The notes: generated by a model from the letters alone, not told the origin. 64,000 nucleotides of DNA from Eriocheir sinensis (GCF_024679095.1 NC_066518.1:9308583-9372582); one strand, 5' to 3'. Positions 39,468 to 48,904 are shown, counted from the first letter of the stretch. Made by a program: numbers and translations.

Positions 39468-39722
39468 GTCTTCATCGTCGTCTTTGTCAGACTCGCGGCT
39501 CCTCCCACCGTCATAGTCACCTGTATGTTCGTCCTGTCTTCATCGTCGTCTTTGTCAGACTCGCGGCTCCTCCCACCGTCATAGTCACCTGTATGTTCGT
39601 CCTGTCTTCATCGTCGTCTTTGTCAGACTCGCGGTTCCTCCCACCGTCATAGTCACCTGTATGTTCGTCCTGTCTTCATCGTTGTCTTTGTCCCGACTCG
39701 CGAGTCACCTGTATGTATATCA
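39468..39722 (+). repeat. 68-bp minisatellite, about 3.7 copies
   Basis: The unit contains GTCTTCATCGTCGTCTTTGT, CAGACTCGCGGCTCCTCCC and ACCGTCATAGTCACC. Copies start at 39,468, 39,536, 39,604 and 39,672; the last is shortened by an internal deletion. Confidence 0.95.
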
Positions 39723-39726
39723 TCAT

Positions 39727-40445
39727 GTGAATATGGGGCCGCTGCCCCCGCCGCCCCTGCCGACGCCCTCCCCCTTGGCAAGGACGGTGTATCATCATCA
39801 TCATAATCATCATGTGAATATGGGGCCGCTGCCCCCGCCGCCCCTGCCGACGCCCTCCCCCTTGGCAAGGACGGTGTATCATCATCATCATAATCATCAT
39901 GTGAATATGGGGCCGCTGCCCCCGCCGCCCCTGCCGACGGCCTCCCCATTGGCAAGGACGGTGTATCATCATCATCATAATCATCATGTGAATATGGGGC
40001 CGCTGCCCCCGCCGCCCCTGCCGACGGCCTCCCCCTTGGCAAGGACGGTGCATCATCATCATCATCATAATCATCATGTGAATATGGGGCAGCTGCCCCG
40101 CCGCCCTGCCGACGGCCTCCCCCTTGGCAAGGACGGTGCATCATCATCATCATCATCATCATAATCATCATGTGAATATGGGGCCGCTGCCCCCGCCGCC
40201 CCTGCCGACGGCCTCCCCATTGGCAAGGACGGTGTATCATCATCATCATAATCATCATGTGAATATGGGGCCGCTGCCCCCGCCGCCCCTGCCGACGGCC
40301 TCCCCCTTGGCAAGGACGGTGTATCATCATCATCATCATCATGTGAATATGGGGCCGCTGCCCCCGCCGCCCCTCCCGACGCCCTCCCCCTTGGCGGACG
40401 GCGTATCATCATCATCATCATGTCCATGTGAATATGGGGCCGCTT
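39727..40445 (+). repeat. 87-bp minisatellite, about nine copies
   Basis: Units begin GTGAATATGGGGCCGCTG at 39,727, 39,814, 39,901, 39,988, 40,078, 40,172, 40,259, 40,343 and 40,428. Each has a GC-rich half, a TTGGCAAGGACGGTG box and an ATC-triplet half. Length changes are mostly in whole ATC triplets (87, 90, 84), so frames stay open on both strands over several hundred bases. Some copies have lost single bases (for example the one at 40,078). I see no evidence of translation. Confidence 0.95.
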
Positions 40446-41149
40446 CCCCCTCCCCCAGACCCAGGCGAGGCTCTCTCTTCCTCCAGTTACACTTTTCTCT
40501 TACTATACTAAACAGCCCTTAGCCCATTTTAACCTTCCCATAACTCTTGGTTTTCAATTATCGTTCTTTTCACAGTAACAAAACAATTAAGCTTCAGACA
40601 CAGCCACAGGTACACACAACTGTCTCTGGACACACGGCCAAACGCTGCCCTGGACGCTGCTTCCTTTTCGTCCGCGTGTTGGTTGCGCTTTTGAGCTCTT
40701 TATGTTGACAGACTGATAAGCTGTGCAGCAGCGGCAAAGGGGTGTTGTAGTTTTTAATTTAAAGGAGGAAATCATGGCAGCACCGCTAAAAAGGCGATGT
40801 ATTATGATTCGCAGATTTTCATAAGGAGCGAGCTCCGCCTGTTAGTCACATGGACCAACCATGTAACGCAGAAGGGGGTGCTGGGCGCCATCTTTTCCAT
40901 CGTCCTCCACATCCATCTATCCATCCACATCCTTACAAAAAATATCTCTTATCCATCCTTTCCATTTTCCTTTTATTGTTATATCTTTCCAATGTAATTT
41001 TTTCCTTTTTCCCTTATTTTTTTTCCCCACATATACTTCCAAACACATTTTTCATTCCCCCTTCTCCTCTCCCTCCTTCATCTCCCCCTTTTCTTCTCTT
41101 CTCCTCATCCTTCATCCAAAAGTTTTCTTCCTACCCTTTTCCTCCTAAA
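40446..41149. other. Unique sequence, no gene seen
   Basis: Balanced unique DNA (40,500-40,960) with stops in most frames, then a transition to pyrimidine-rich text. Confidence 0.35.
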
Positions 41150-41662
41150 AGTATTTCCCCTCTCTCCTCTTCTCCCTTCCTCCCCTCCCTCCCTTCACTT
41201 CCCTCTGTCCCCTTTACCTTCAAACGTAGCATTCCCCTTCTTCCTCCCCTCCTCCCCAATTTCTGCCCCTCTCTTCTCTTCCCCTCGTCTCCCACCCTTT
41301 CCTCCTGCCCTCCCTTCCCTCCGTCTCCCCTCTCTACAAACATAGAATTCCCCTTCTTCTTTCCCCTCCTCCTCCACTCCTTCCCTCCTCCCCCTCTCTT
41401 TTCTCCCCCTCCTCCCACTCCTTCCTCCTTTTTTCCCTACCCTCCGTCCCCTTCCCCTCCAAACAGAGTATTCCCCTTCTCTGTCCTTCCTCTCCCCCTC
41501 TACTCCCCTTCTCTCCTCTCCCCCCCTCCTCCCATCCCTTCCTCCTTTTCTCCCTACCCTCCGTCCCCTTCCCCTCCAAACAGAGTATTCCCCTTCTCTA
41601 CATTATCCCCTCCTCCCTCCCCTACCTACTGCCCTCCGACCCCTTTCCCTCCAAACAACGTT
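41150..41662 (+). repeat. Pyrimidine tandem repeat, unit about 118 bp
   Basis: A CAAACRNAGNATTCCCCTTCT-like box recurs near 41,221, 41,336, 41,459 and 41,577, with a final diverged copy near 41,652. CTCCTCCC-rich text fills the units. The third and fourth are nearly identical. Confidence 0.88.
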
Positions 41663-42640
41663 TTTTTTCTTCTCCGTGACCTAGCAATTTTAAAATGAAA
41701 TTATGCAAGTAATTAGTGAAAGTCATTAGCCCAGATGATATTTATTAAAGCGCATTCTGTTTTATATCCCGGGACGCTTTGGCAAAAATAGACGGAAAAA
41801 AAATGTTGATTGCTGATTGAGTTGCGTGAATGTCAATTTCATGGATGTTTTTTAGGGTGTTTTTATTTATTTTGCTTTTTGTTTTTTGCTTTTTTTTATG
41901 CCGAGGGAAACGGAAATGGTGAGGCGTGTGTGGATGGAGGCGGCGTGTCAGCATCGGCCTGGGTGTTGTTATTTTTGTTGTTATTGTTGTTGTTACGGGG
42001 GTGTTAATGTTGCTGTTACTGGGTGTGTTGTGGTTCGCCGTGTTGTGAGGGAAGGAAGGGATGGATGCTTGGAGGGAAGGGAAGGGATGTTCGTGAAGGG
42101 AGAGATGGAGGGATAGGAAGAGAAACATAAAAAAAGGGGGTAGAAGATGTGAGAGACAGGACAAAAACACGGGATAGGTTGGAAGGAAAAGGAGAAAGAA
42201 TGTAAGGAGAGAGGGAGCGAGGGGAGGAAATAGAAACAGGAGGTGGAGGAAGAAGGGAACAGGGGTAAAGAAACCATGAGTGGAGGAGGGAAAACAAGAC
42301 AAAAAAATGAGGCGTAGAATGTAGGAAGGAGAGGTGAGAGGAGGGTATGGATGAAAGAAGGGACTGATGGAATAGGAGGAATGGGTAAGGGTAGGAAGGA
42401 TACATGAATTGGGGGTAAAGGAAAAAGAGTAGAAAATAGAAAGGGACAGATGTAGGAAGAGATGAGAGATGGAGGGAGAAAACAAGGGAAAGGTGTGGAA
42501 GGATAAAGCAAATATCTAGGAGTACTAGGATGGAAAGAAAAAGGGAATAGATGAATGGAAGAAAAGATGGAGAAGAAAAAAGAATAAATGGTAGTTAGAA
42601 AGGAAAAGGAAGATCAGCTAAAGGGAAGAGGAATACGGAA
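41663..42640. repeat. Unique spacer then purine-rich tract
   Basis: 41,680-42,040 is mixed, with TTG triplets at 41,965-41,995. 42,045-42,620 is strongly purine-biased on the + strand (GGAAGGAAAAGG-type words). Long minus-strand Ser/Pro/Leu frames are composition artefacts. Confidence 0.6.
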
Positions 42641-42646
42641 CCCCCC

Positions 42647-42649
<3 letters not shown>

Positions 42650-42702
<53 letters not shown>

Positions 42703-42742
42703 CACACACACGTACCCTGGCTTGGCTGTGTTGCATAATGGA

Positions 42743-42782
<40 letters not shown>
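42650..42782 (+). repeat. CA array and TG array
   Basis: A CA array (42,650-42,711, two CG interruptions) and a TG array (about 42,747-42,781) lie 35 bases apart in inverted relation. Confidence 0.95.
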
Positions 42783-42783
<1 letters not shown>

Positions 42784-43066
42784 ACCCTTTGCCATAGTGT
42801 TGGAGGGCCAGTGCGCCTTTACTCGTTGTGTTCTTGTCGTTTTCGTGCCCTTTGTGTTGCTGACCTGCTTGGCTTTTCGTTGTGTTGCATTGTTTTCCTG
42901 ATTTTTATCGTGTGCCTTGGTCCTTATCTTCGTTTTTGTTTGTTTTGCTCACCTTTTCCTTTTTTTATTTTATTTTAATTTTATTCTTCCAGGTGTTGCT
43001 GTGTCAGGGAGTTGTTTGGCTTGTATTGTGTTCTTTGAAGGGCGTGTTTCCTGTGTTTCTGGTGTG

Positions 43067-43067
<1 letters not shown>
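42783..43067. other. T-rich unique sequence
   Basis: TTGTGTT-rich text with stops; no gene. Confidence 0.35.
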
Positions 43068-43120
<53 letters not shown>

Positions 43121-43131
43121 GATAGAAAGAA

Positions 43132-43190
<59 letters not shown>

Positions 43191-43232
43191 CCCCCACACA
43201 CACACAGACAAGCACCACACACACACACACAC
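43068..43232 (+). repeat. GT array facing AC arrays (potential long hairpin)
   Basis: A GT array (43,068-43,117) is separated by about 18 bases (AGATGATAGAAAGAAGG) from an AC array (43,135-43,187). A second short AC run follows at 43,195-43,232. The first two arms could form a stem of roughly 50 bp. Confidence 0.93.
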
Positions 43233-43570
43233 GTATATCAGACAGCCATGAGAATAAAAATTAATTCATCGCCTAAATACCAGTAAATATTGACACGTAA
43301 TTGGTCGGACATCATAAAAGCAGAAATACGGTTTTATCGCCCCATCCTTTTTGAAGTAAGAGATATCAAATGGCGTTTTATTCCCCCGGGTTTTATTTGG
43401 GTTAATGGGATACGGGAATGTAAACCCTTTCATTATTCGGGGCCTTATTGTTTTGTTAGTCTGGCGTGAATGGATCAGTCCCACGGGTTAATGTTTTTAC
43501 TTGCACTTTTTTTTATTTTATTTTTTTTTTTTAGCCCCGTGCATCCTTTTTGGTAGCTCTGTGTAATAAT
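43233..43570. promoter_or_regulatory. Unique balanced island, candidate regulatory DNA
   Basis: 43,233-43,500 is non-repetitive. It contains several TTTTATT/TTTTATCG words, GTAATTGG and GGGTTAATGGGAT, short words typical of homeodomain or orthodenticle-type binding. The minus-strand open frame of 72 codons is not recognised. Its position is about 1 kb upstream of the coding exon. Regulatory role is inference only. Confidence 0.25.
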
Positions 43571-43970
43571 GGTGTGTGTCCAAGATGAAGAGTTGGGTGT
43601 TTAGTGGTGATCAGATATCGTTAGTGTGTCCAAGGTGAAGAGCTGGGTGTTTAGTGGTGATCAGATATCGTTAGTGTGTCCAAGGTGAAGAGCTGGGTGT
43701 TTAGTGGTGATCAGATATCGTTAGTGTGTCCAAGGTGAAGAGCTGGGTGTTTAGTGGTGATCAGATATCGTTAGTGTGTCCAAGGTGAAGAGTTGGGTGT
43801 TTAGTGGTGATCAGATATCGTTAGTGTGTCCAAGGTGAAGAGTTGGGTGTTTAGTGGTGATCAGATATCGTTAGTGTGTCAAAGGTGAAAAGTTGGGTGT
43901 TTAGTGGTGATCAGATATCGTTAGTGTGTCCAAGATGAAGAGTTAGGTGTTTAGTGGTGATCAGATATCG
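43571..43970 (+). repeat. 50-bp minisatellite, eight copies
   Basis: The unit is CAAGGTGAAGAGCTGGGTGT, TTAGTGGTGATCAGATATCG, TTAGTGTGTC. Copies start at 43,581 and every 50 bases to 43,931. The first, seventh and eighth carry a few substitutions and the central ones are almost identical. Each holds a TGATCA and a GATATC palindrome. It lies about 360 bases upstream of the splice acceptor. Confidence 0.97.
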
Positions 43971-44011
43971 TTAGTGTGTTAGTGTTAGTGTGTTAGTGTT
44001 AGTGTTAGTGT
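43966..44011 (+). repeat. GTTAGT hexanucleotide array, left part
   Basis: GTTAGT/GTGTTA units grow out of the last 50-bp unit, whose own end is GTTAGTGTGTC. The array stops at the dispersed element and resumes at 44,244. Confidence 0.85.
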
Positions 44012-44243
44012 CTTACGTCCGTATTATCAGACGCTGCCGCCTCTCACATCAACTCCTTTCAAAGGACAAAAAAGGAGATTAGTAGTCGGGTTCTAATGAG
44101 TGTTCTTTCAGGTTCACGGTACAGAGGAAGGGTCAAACTTCTACCAGGGTCATAAAATTACACCTAGAAATGCTCAGAAGTCCTCCGAAAACCTTGTTAA
44201 ATGTGTGTGCTTCGGCGCCGAAATGTTTAAAGATATGACTTTT
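44012..44243 (+). mobile_element. Family A dispersed element, copy 1
   Basis: It shows, in order, ATTATCAGACGCTGCCGCC, CATCAACTCCTTTCAAAGG, CGGGTTCTAATGAGTG, GGTACAGAGGAAGGGTC, a GGGTCATAAAA box, and GCTTCGGCGCCGAAATGTTT. The same order occurs at 48,905, 57,738 and (in part) 58,060. It splits a GTTAGT microsatellite into two parts and lies less than 100 bases from the coding exon's acceptor. It has no open frame and is probably a SINE-like or other non-autonomous repeat. Confidence 0.75.
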
Positions 44244-44278
44244 TAGTGTGAGTGTTAGTGTTAGTGTTGTTAGTGTGT
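44244..44278 (+). repeat. GTTAGT hexanucleotide array, right part
   Basis: TTTAGTGTGAGTGTTAGTG followed by TTAGTGTTGTTAG continues the array interrupted by the family A element. Confidence 0.8.
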
Positions 44279-44304
44279 CGTCCGGGTGTGTGCGTGGCTG
44301 TTTT

Positions 44305-44339
44305 GTCTCAAGTGTTTCTGTCTTGTGTTGCAGAAGCAG
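44305..44339 (+). promoter_or_regulatory. 3' splice site with tandem AG choices
   Basis: A T-rich tract (TGTTTCTGTCTTGTGTTG) precedes CAGAAGCAG. The most likely acceptor AG is 44,332-44,333; AGs ending at 44,336 and 44,339 lie 3 and 6 bases further on, an NAGNAG-type arrangement. All choices fall in the 5' UTR, upstream of the ATG. Confidence 0.7.
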
Positions 44340-44357
44340 TAAAGTGACACCCTCGGC

Positions 44358-44691
44358 ATGATCGGGTCCAAAGATGGCGACCCCGGCAAGACGACCCAGG
44401 CCGCGCCCCCCTCGCCCTCCAAGCACCTGGGGCGGTCCTCCTCCGTGCCCACGGAGAGGCCGCCCATCACTCTGGCTTCAGCCTCCGCCCAAGCCTCCCC
44501 CGACATCCACAAACTGTCCTCCAGCACCTCCTCTCTCCACTCCTCGCCGGTCCACCTGGTAAAGTCGGCGTCCACTTCCACCCTCTCGCCACCCGCCAAC
44601 TCGCCCTCCAAACCAGCCGGCAAGAGGCAGCAGCTGCACGCCAAGAGCGACTCCACCATCGACAGCGTCAAGGATGAGGCCAACAAAAAAG
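44358..44691 (+). CDS. First coding exon of an unidentified Ser/Pro-rich protein (partial)
   Basis: This is the one convincing host coding segment. An in-frame TAA at 44,340-44,342, just inside the exon, makes the ATG at 44,358 the first possible start, with G at -3. The exon encodes 111 residues plus one base (phase 1) and ends at AAG|GTAGGT. The protein begins MIGSKDGDPGKTTQAAPPSP, is rich in Ser, Pro, Ala and Thr, and has no hydrophobic segment or signal peptide, so it is probably disordered and cytoplasmic or nuclear. Residues 26-31 (RSSSVP) fit the mode-1 14-3-3 consensus RSxSxP. Several SP/TP pairs (residues 19, 47, 63, 77, 82) are proline-directed kinase-type sites. The C-terminal part is basic then charged (KPAGKRQQLHAKSDSTIDSV, then KDEANKK). 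Third codon positions are mostly G or C, unlike its surroundings. Many signalling, cytoskeletal and channel proteins start this way. I do not recognise the gene and give no function. Later exons were not found in the window. Confidence 0.8.
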
Positions 44692-44697
44692 GTAGGT
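44689..44697 (+). promoter_or_regulatory. 5' splice site (donor)
   Basis: AAG|GTAGGT with GT at 44,692-44,693 matches the donor consensus well. An alternative GT four bases later (GTAACG) is weaker and would shift the phase. Confidence 0.75.
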
Positions 44698-44839
44698 AAC
44701 GTTTCCGATGGTCATGTGTTCTAAAATCAGCAGAGGAGAGTATCAAGATACCTCTCCACCCGAAATTGACATCTCTTTTGGCCTCTTGTTCTGTTTTCTT
44801 TAGTTGGAGCAGCGTCTAGCGGACTTTTTTTCTGTTGGT

Positions 44840-44884
44840 TTTGTTTATTGCCCTTGATGTTCCTTCCTTGATGGTTAAAAAAAA
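44840..44884 (-). mobile_element. Family B dispersed element, minus orientation, decayed
   Basis: The reverse complement reads TTTTAACCATCAAGGAAGGA, then ACATCAAGGGCAATAAAC. This parallels the family B core (ACAG.AAAGGAAACAGCTCAAGGGCA) with several changes. It lies in the intron just after the coding exon. Confidence 0.45.
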
Positions 44885-44899
44885 TATTGGCCGTAACGG

Positions 44900-45300
44900 G
44901 ACGTACTTAGTGTGTCACTCGAAGCCCAAAGCGAATGTAGCCCACACGATCCTCGCACAGCAGGGAGCCGGCAGCTTATATAGGTAACACACACTTAGAA
45001 AGATGAACCGCCGGACCCGCCGTTTCAAGTCATGGGAGGAGTCTGGCTTGGTCCGCCGCGTGTGTGCCAAGTGTGACGTAAGGGGACCGAACCCCACCTC
45101 TCTCCCCCGCCTGAACCCTGCCGATCATGGAACCCTCGCGCCGCTGGGGGTGACTCAGCAGGTTGTGCAGAACGGACCTTGTGCTGCTGCTACGATTTTC
45201 TATCCCCTGGACTCTAATGGACGCTCTCACACGTAGACTTGGGACCCACATTCTCCACTGCCTCGCACAGTCCACTCGGCAAAAAGTCTCTCCATTAAAT
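44900..45300. other. Unique interval with TATA-like word and short opposing frames
   Basis: CTTATATAG (about 44,976-44,984) reads as CTATATAAG on the minus strand, a good TATA-like word. A 77-codon + frame starts at 45,003 (MNRRTRRFKSWEESGLVRRV...), and a minus frame of similar length overlaps it (HLAHTRRTKPDSSHDLKRR...). Neither is recognised, and both cannot be real. The block may be part of a dispersed repeat. Balanced GC content separates it from the AT-rich surroundings. Confidence 0.3.
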
Positions 45301-45861
45301 TTTTAGGGGAATGTTTATGGTTTTCTGTATATACTTATTTTATTTATTTATTTATGTTCCCCATTACATTTTTAGGGCGATATTTCTGTATTTCTGTATG
45401 TACTTATGTTATTAATGTTGTTTGCTTATTTTATGATGATACTTTTAACTTCTCAATACTTGACCCATTTAGTGATGCGTATTTAAAAAAAAAGGCGTTC
45501 CATAAGGGCAGGAAAAAGGAAATCGCAAAGCAGCGTGATAAGGTTCTGGGTTTCAGTGGTTGTCCCGGGGGGTGTTGTGGCCACTTTCTCTTCCTTACCG
45601 AGCCTGGGATTAGCAGCGGGTGTTCTAGAATGCGGCGGGACCTTCATCGTTCTGCTTGTCCTCTCTTCTGACCACTCGATAAATGAGGACCTGAGGAATA
45701 CCCGGGAGAGTGGACTGTAGTAACTGGGGCGTCTAGGTCTCTTCATTATTGCCCTATTTAACTCACTTTCCTTCCCCTCCTCCCCACACATACACAAACA
45801 CAAATAAACAAACAAACAAGCAAACACGCAAACAAATATACAAAAAAAATACACACAAACA

Positions 45862-45922
<61 letters not shown>

Positions 45923-46017
45923 GGTATCCTGTTGCAGCTTATAAGGCTTCACAATTTTTCTTTTCCCTCTCTAAGGAAAGTGAATTACTACCAATATTTT
46001 TAGTCTACTTTTTACCT
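45301..46017. other. AT-rich sequence with CA array
   Basis: Unique AT-rich DNA, CAAA-rich text (45,790-45,860) and a CA array (about 45,864-45,920). No gene. Confidence 0.6.
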
Positions 46018-46200
46018 TTTTGGAGGAGGAGGAGGAGGAGGAGGAATACAAAAATAAAGATTGAGAGAAAAGAGAAGAAGGGAAGTAAAAAAAAAAGAAG
46101 AGAGGGAGAGAGTAGGAGGAGTTGGTGAGGGCAGGAGGGAAGGAGGAACAGGAGGAGGAAGAAGAGGAAGAGGCGAACTGCAAATCTATTTATATACATA
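46018..46200 (+). repeat. Purine-rich GGA tract
   Basis: GGA triplets then AGAGAAAAGAG and GGAGGA text. No gene. Confidence 0.7.
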
Positions 46201-46264
46201 TGAAACAAAACAACATAACAACAACAACCCCCAAAAATATAACACAACGCTGAAATGTTCTCGA

Positions 46265-46490
46265 TTTTTATGTAGAGTCCAGATTGTTTGTGCAAGATAC
46301 GCCAACCATTTTTAGCGGCCTTTTATATATACGATCTTTGTTTGGCCAGATTTCTAAGAGCCGGAATTAGTTTTGCAGTTCGCTCCCCCGGCCCGGCGCG
46401 AGTTTCCATGCCTTTTGTAGCGATGTGGAAGCCAAGATATTATTGCATGCACGATTTTATGACCCAACACGTGATACCGGGAAAAGGTGG
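46265..46490. promoter_or_regulatory. Unique balanced island, candidate regulatory DNA
   Basis: Non-repetitive sequence between two purine blocks, with CCATTTTTAGCGGCC, TTTTATATATACGATC, TTGCATGCAC and CAACACGTGATA (E-box CACGTG). No splice-bounded frame. Regulatory role is inference only. Confidence 0.22.
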
Positions 46491-46959
46491 CATAATAATA
46501 GCAAGAGGAGGAGGAAGAGGAGGAGGTGGAGGAATAGGAAAAGGGGTAAGAGGAGACAAAGGCATGAAAACAAAGGGAAAGTAGAGAAAAGAGAGAGAGA
46601 GAGAGAGATAGAGTTTGAGATCGAGAGAGATAAGAGTAATAAAGAGGGAGATAGTGTATGATAAGGAGTGAGATGAGGAATGAGATAAGGAGTGAGATAA
46701 GAAGTGAGATAAAGAGATAAAGATGAATAAGAAAGATAAAGAAAGACATAGTGAGAGATAAAGAAAGAGATAAAAAGAGAGATAAAATGAGACATAAAGA
46801 AAACTATAGAGATTAAGAAAAGTAGAGATAAAGCAAGGGATGAAGAGAGCGACAGAGATAGATCCAGATAGATACAGGTAGTGCAGATTGTACAACGGAT
46901 AGATAGATAGAGATAGATATATAGATAAGAGATAAGAGGTAAGAGGTAAGAGATAAGAG

Positions 46960-46994
<35 letters not shown>

Positions 46995-47200
46995 AAGAGA
47001 AAGAGAGAGAGAAGCAAGAGAGGAAAAGTGCAGAAGCAGGAAAATTTAGGCGCCTGTGTTTGGAAAAAAAAGTAGAGAATTTATGGTGATTCCCTTTTGT
47101 ATTCATGGAAACTTGAGATGGTCGAGGGTGGAGGAGGAGGAGGAGGAAGAGGAAAAGGAAGAGGAAGAGGAAGAGGAAGAGGTTGGAGCAAGTTCCTGAT
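46491..47200 (+). repeat. Purine-rich tract (GGA, GAGATA, GATA repeats)
   Basis: GGA text, then GAGATAAAGAG/GATAAGGAGTGAGATAAG units (46,650-46,800), GATAGATA (46,895-46,930), a GA run (about 46,965-46,990) and GGA/GAAGAG text (47,128-47,182). Minus-strand Ser/Leu frames are artefacts. Confidence 0.8.
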
Positions 47201-47469
47201 CCTGAAGTTATGGTCGGGTGTAAGTGAAGTGAAATATTGGTCTGTTGGGAAGGGAAGGGAAGGGAAGGGAAGGGGAGGGAAGGGGGAGTCAGCGTATCTT
47301 TGTGGGGGGAGATGGGGGGGAAGGAGGGGGATTGAAGGAGAGAGATGGCGAGATTTGGAAAGTTTTCAAAAGCATTGCATGGAATTCAGGTGGATGGGGA
47401 AGGTAGGGGAACATGTCTAGAAGGGGAAGACTGATGGGGGGGGGGGTGGAGAGGTATAGGAGACTAGCT
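47201..47469 (+). repeat. G-rich GGGAAGGGAA tract
   Basis: GGGAA pentamers (47,249-47,285) and GGGGGG-rich text. No gene. Confidence 0.6.
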
Positions 47470-47930
47470 GGTGATAAAGAAAATGGGATACGTTAATGAT
47501 GGTATGGAAAAGATAAGAAAAAACGTGAATATAATGGGAAATGGGAAGGGGAAGCGAGTGTGGTATATGTGAAAGGTAGATAATGTTAGAGAATTAAAAA
47601 TGGTATATATGTGAGAAATGGAGGTGAAAATAAAGAAACAGGATGGAGTAACAGAAAGCGTGTATATAATGGGAAATGGGGGAATGGGGAGCAATTATAT
47701 GAGTGGACGAAAGGTAGTTTATAATGAAGATAGATTAGGGTAGAAAATTGTAAATAATATGCAAGAAATGGAGTTGAAACCGGGGTAACAGAAATTGTGT
47801 ATATAATGGGAAATGGGTAAATGGGGGAGTGACTTTGAAATGGGTGAAAGGTAGCTAATGGGGCAGGTAGGCGAGGTTCGAGAATTGGAAATGGTATGCG
47901 CGAAATGCTTAGGAAGTGAAAATGGAGTAA
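47470..47930 (+). repeat. Purine-rich tandem repeat, unit about 137 bp, three copies
   Basis: TATATAATGGGAAATGGG-like boxes at about 47,528, 47,662 and 47,800 are each followed by a GTGAAAGGTAG-like box and a (G)AGAATTGNAAATNNTAT box. Three units with moderate divergence. Confidence 0.85.
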
Positions 47931-47936
47931 TGGAGT

Positions 47937-48255
47937 ATGAAAGGGGGGGTGGAGGGGGAGGGGTCACTGGAATGGAGGGTGGAAGAGGTAATGGGAGGGA
48001 GGGAGAGGGAGAGAGAGGGAGAGAGGAGCGGAAAAGGTATGTGGGAAATGCGTGGTAGGTGGAAAGGGGTTATTGGCAACACGTGGAAAGAGGGGGAGAG
48101 GGGGAAGGGGGTATGGGGGGTAGGTGATAGGAGATTTGGGGGGCGTGGCGTGAGGGGAATGAACGTTTGTGAGGGGAGGGTCGAGGGGAGGGGGAGGGTG
48201 AAGGTACTGAAAGGGGGGGGAGGGAAGGGGGAGGGGGGAGTGTTCGTGCCGGCCG
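47937..48255 (+). repeat. G-rich tract
   Basis: GGGGGTGGAGGGGGAGG-like text with many G-runs of five or more on the + strand; potential G-quadruplex-forming DNA. No gene. Confidence 0.6.
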
Positions 48256-48297
48256 CTCTAGTCAGGTAAATTGTGGTCTCATGTGCTTCATTAACCT

Positions 48298-48560
48298 GGC
48301 GGCGGCGGTGGTGGTGGTGGTGTCTGGTGTTGGTGGTGGTGGTGGTGATGGTGTCTGGTGGCCGTGAGATGGGGGTAGCTCATGGTAGGTATTCCTCGGT
48401 GTGGTGTACGGTGAATTGTGGTGATGGTGATGGTGATGGTAGTGGTGATGGTGTCTGGGGGCCGTGGTGATGGGGGTGGCTCATGGTAGGTATTCCTCGG
48501 TATGGTGTAGGGCGAATGGAGGTGATGGTGATGATGGTGGTGATGATGTGGTGTTTGCTG
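48298..48560 (+). repeat. GGT/GAT triplets and a 101-bp duplication
   Basis: CTCATGGTAGGTATTCCTCGG occurs at about 48,379 and 48,480, with GGTGTCTGG(T/G)GGCCGTG before each. The remainder is GGT/GAT triplets. Confidence 0.85.
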
Positions 48561-48904
48561 CTGTTTTTATGGTTGTAGCTATTCAATATTCAATGATTCT
48601 GGTAGTTTGCAGTATGAATGTTCTATTATTACTGTTTTTATCCAGTCTAATAACAAGCAGCGAGTGGTCGTGGTGGTGGTGGTGGTTAACTTGTGATGAT
48701 TTGTGGAGGTAATAGTGGTGAGAAATGAATGGTGGAGTTGGCAAAAATTCGTGAGCCAGTAGTATGTTCTCCCTTATACCTCTTAGCATTTCTTTTCCTC
48801 CTACCCTTCTCAGAGCAATTACGTCGAAATCCTAAATCTCAAACTAGTTACAGATCTCCTGACAACCTCTCCGTCTATAAATCTAACTTAAATACATCTC
48901 ACTT
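48561..48904. other. Unique sequence, no gene seen
   Basis: A GGT triplet patch at 48,668-48,690, otherwise unique with frequent stops. Confidence 0.35.

Noticed and set aside
44270..44746. A 158-codon minus frame across the coding exon
   Set aside because: It is a shadow of the + strand exon. The + strand has an in-frame 5' UTR stop, start context, acceptor and donor that the minus frame lacks.
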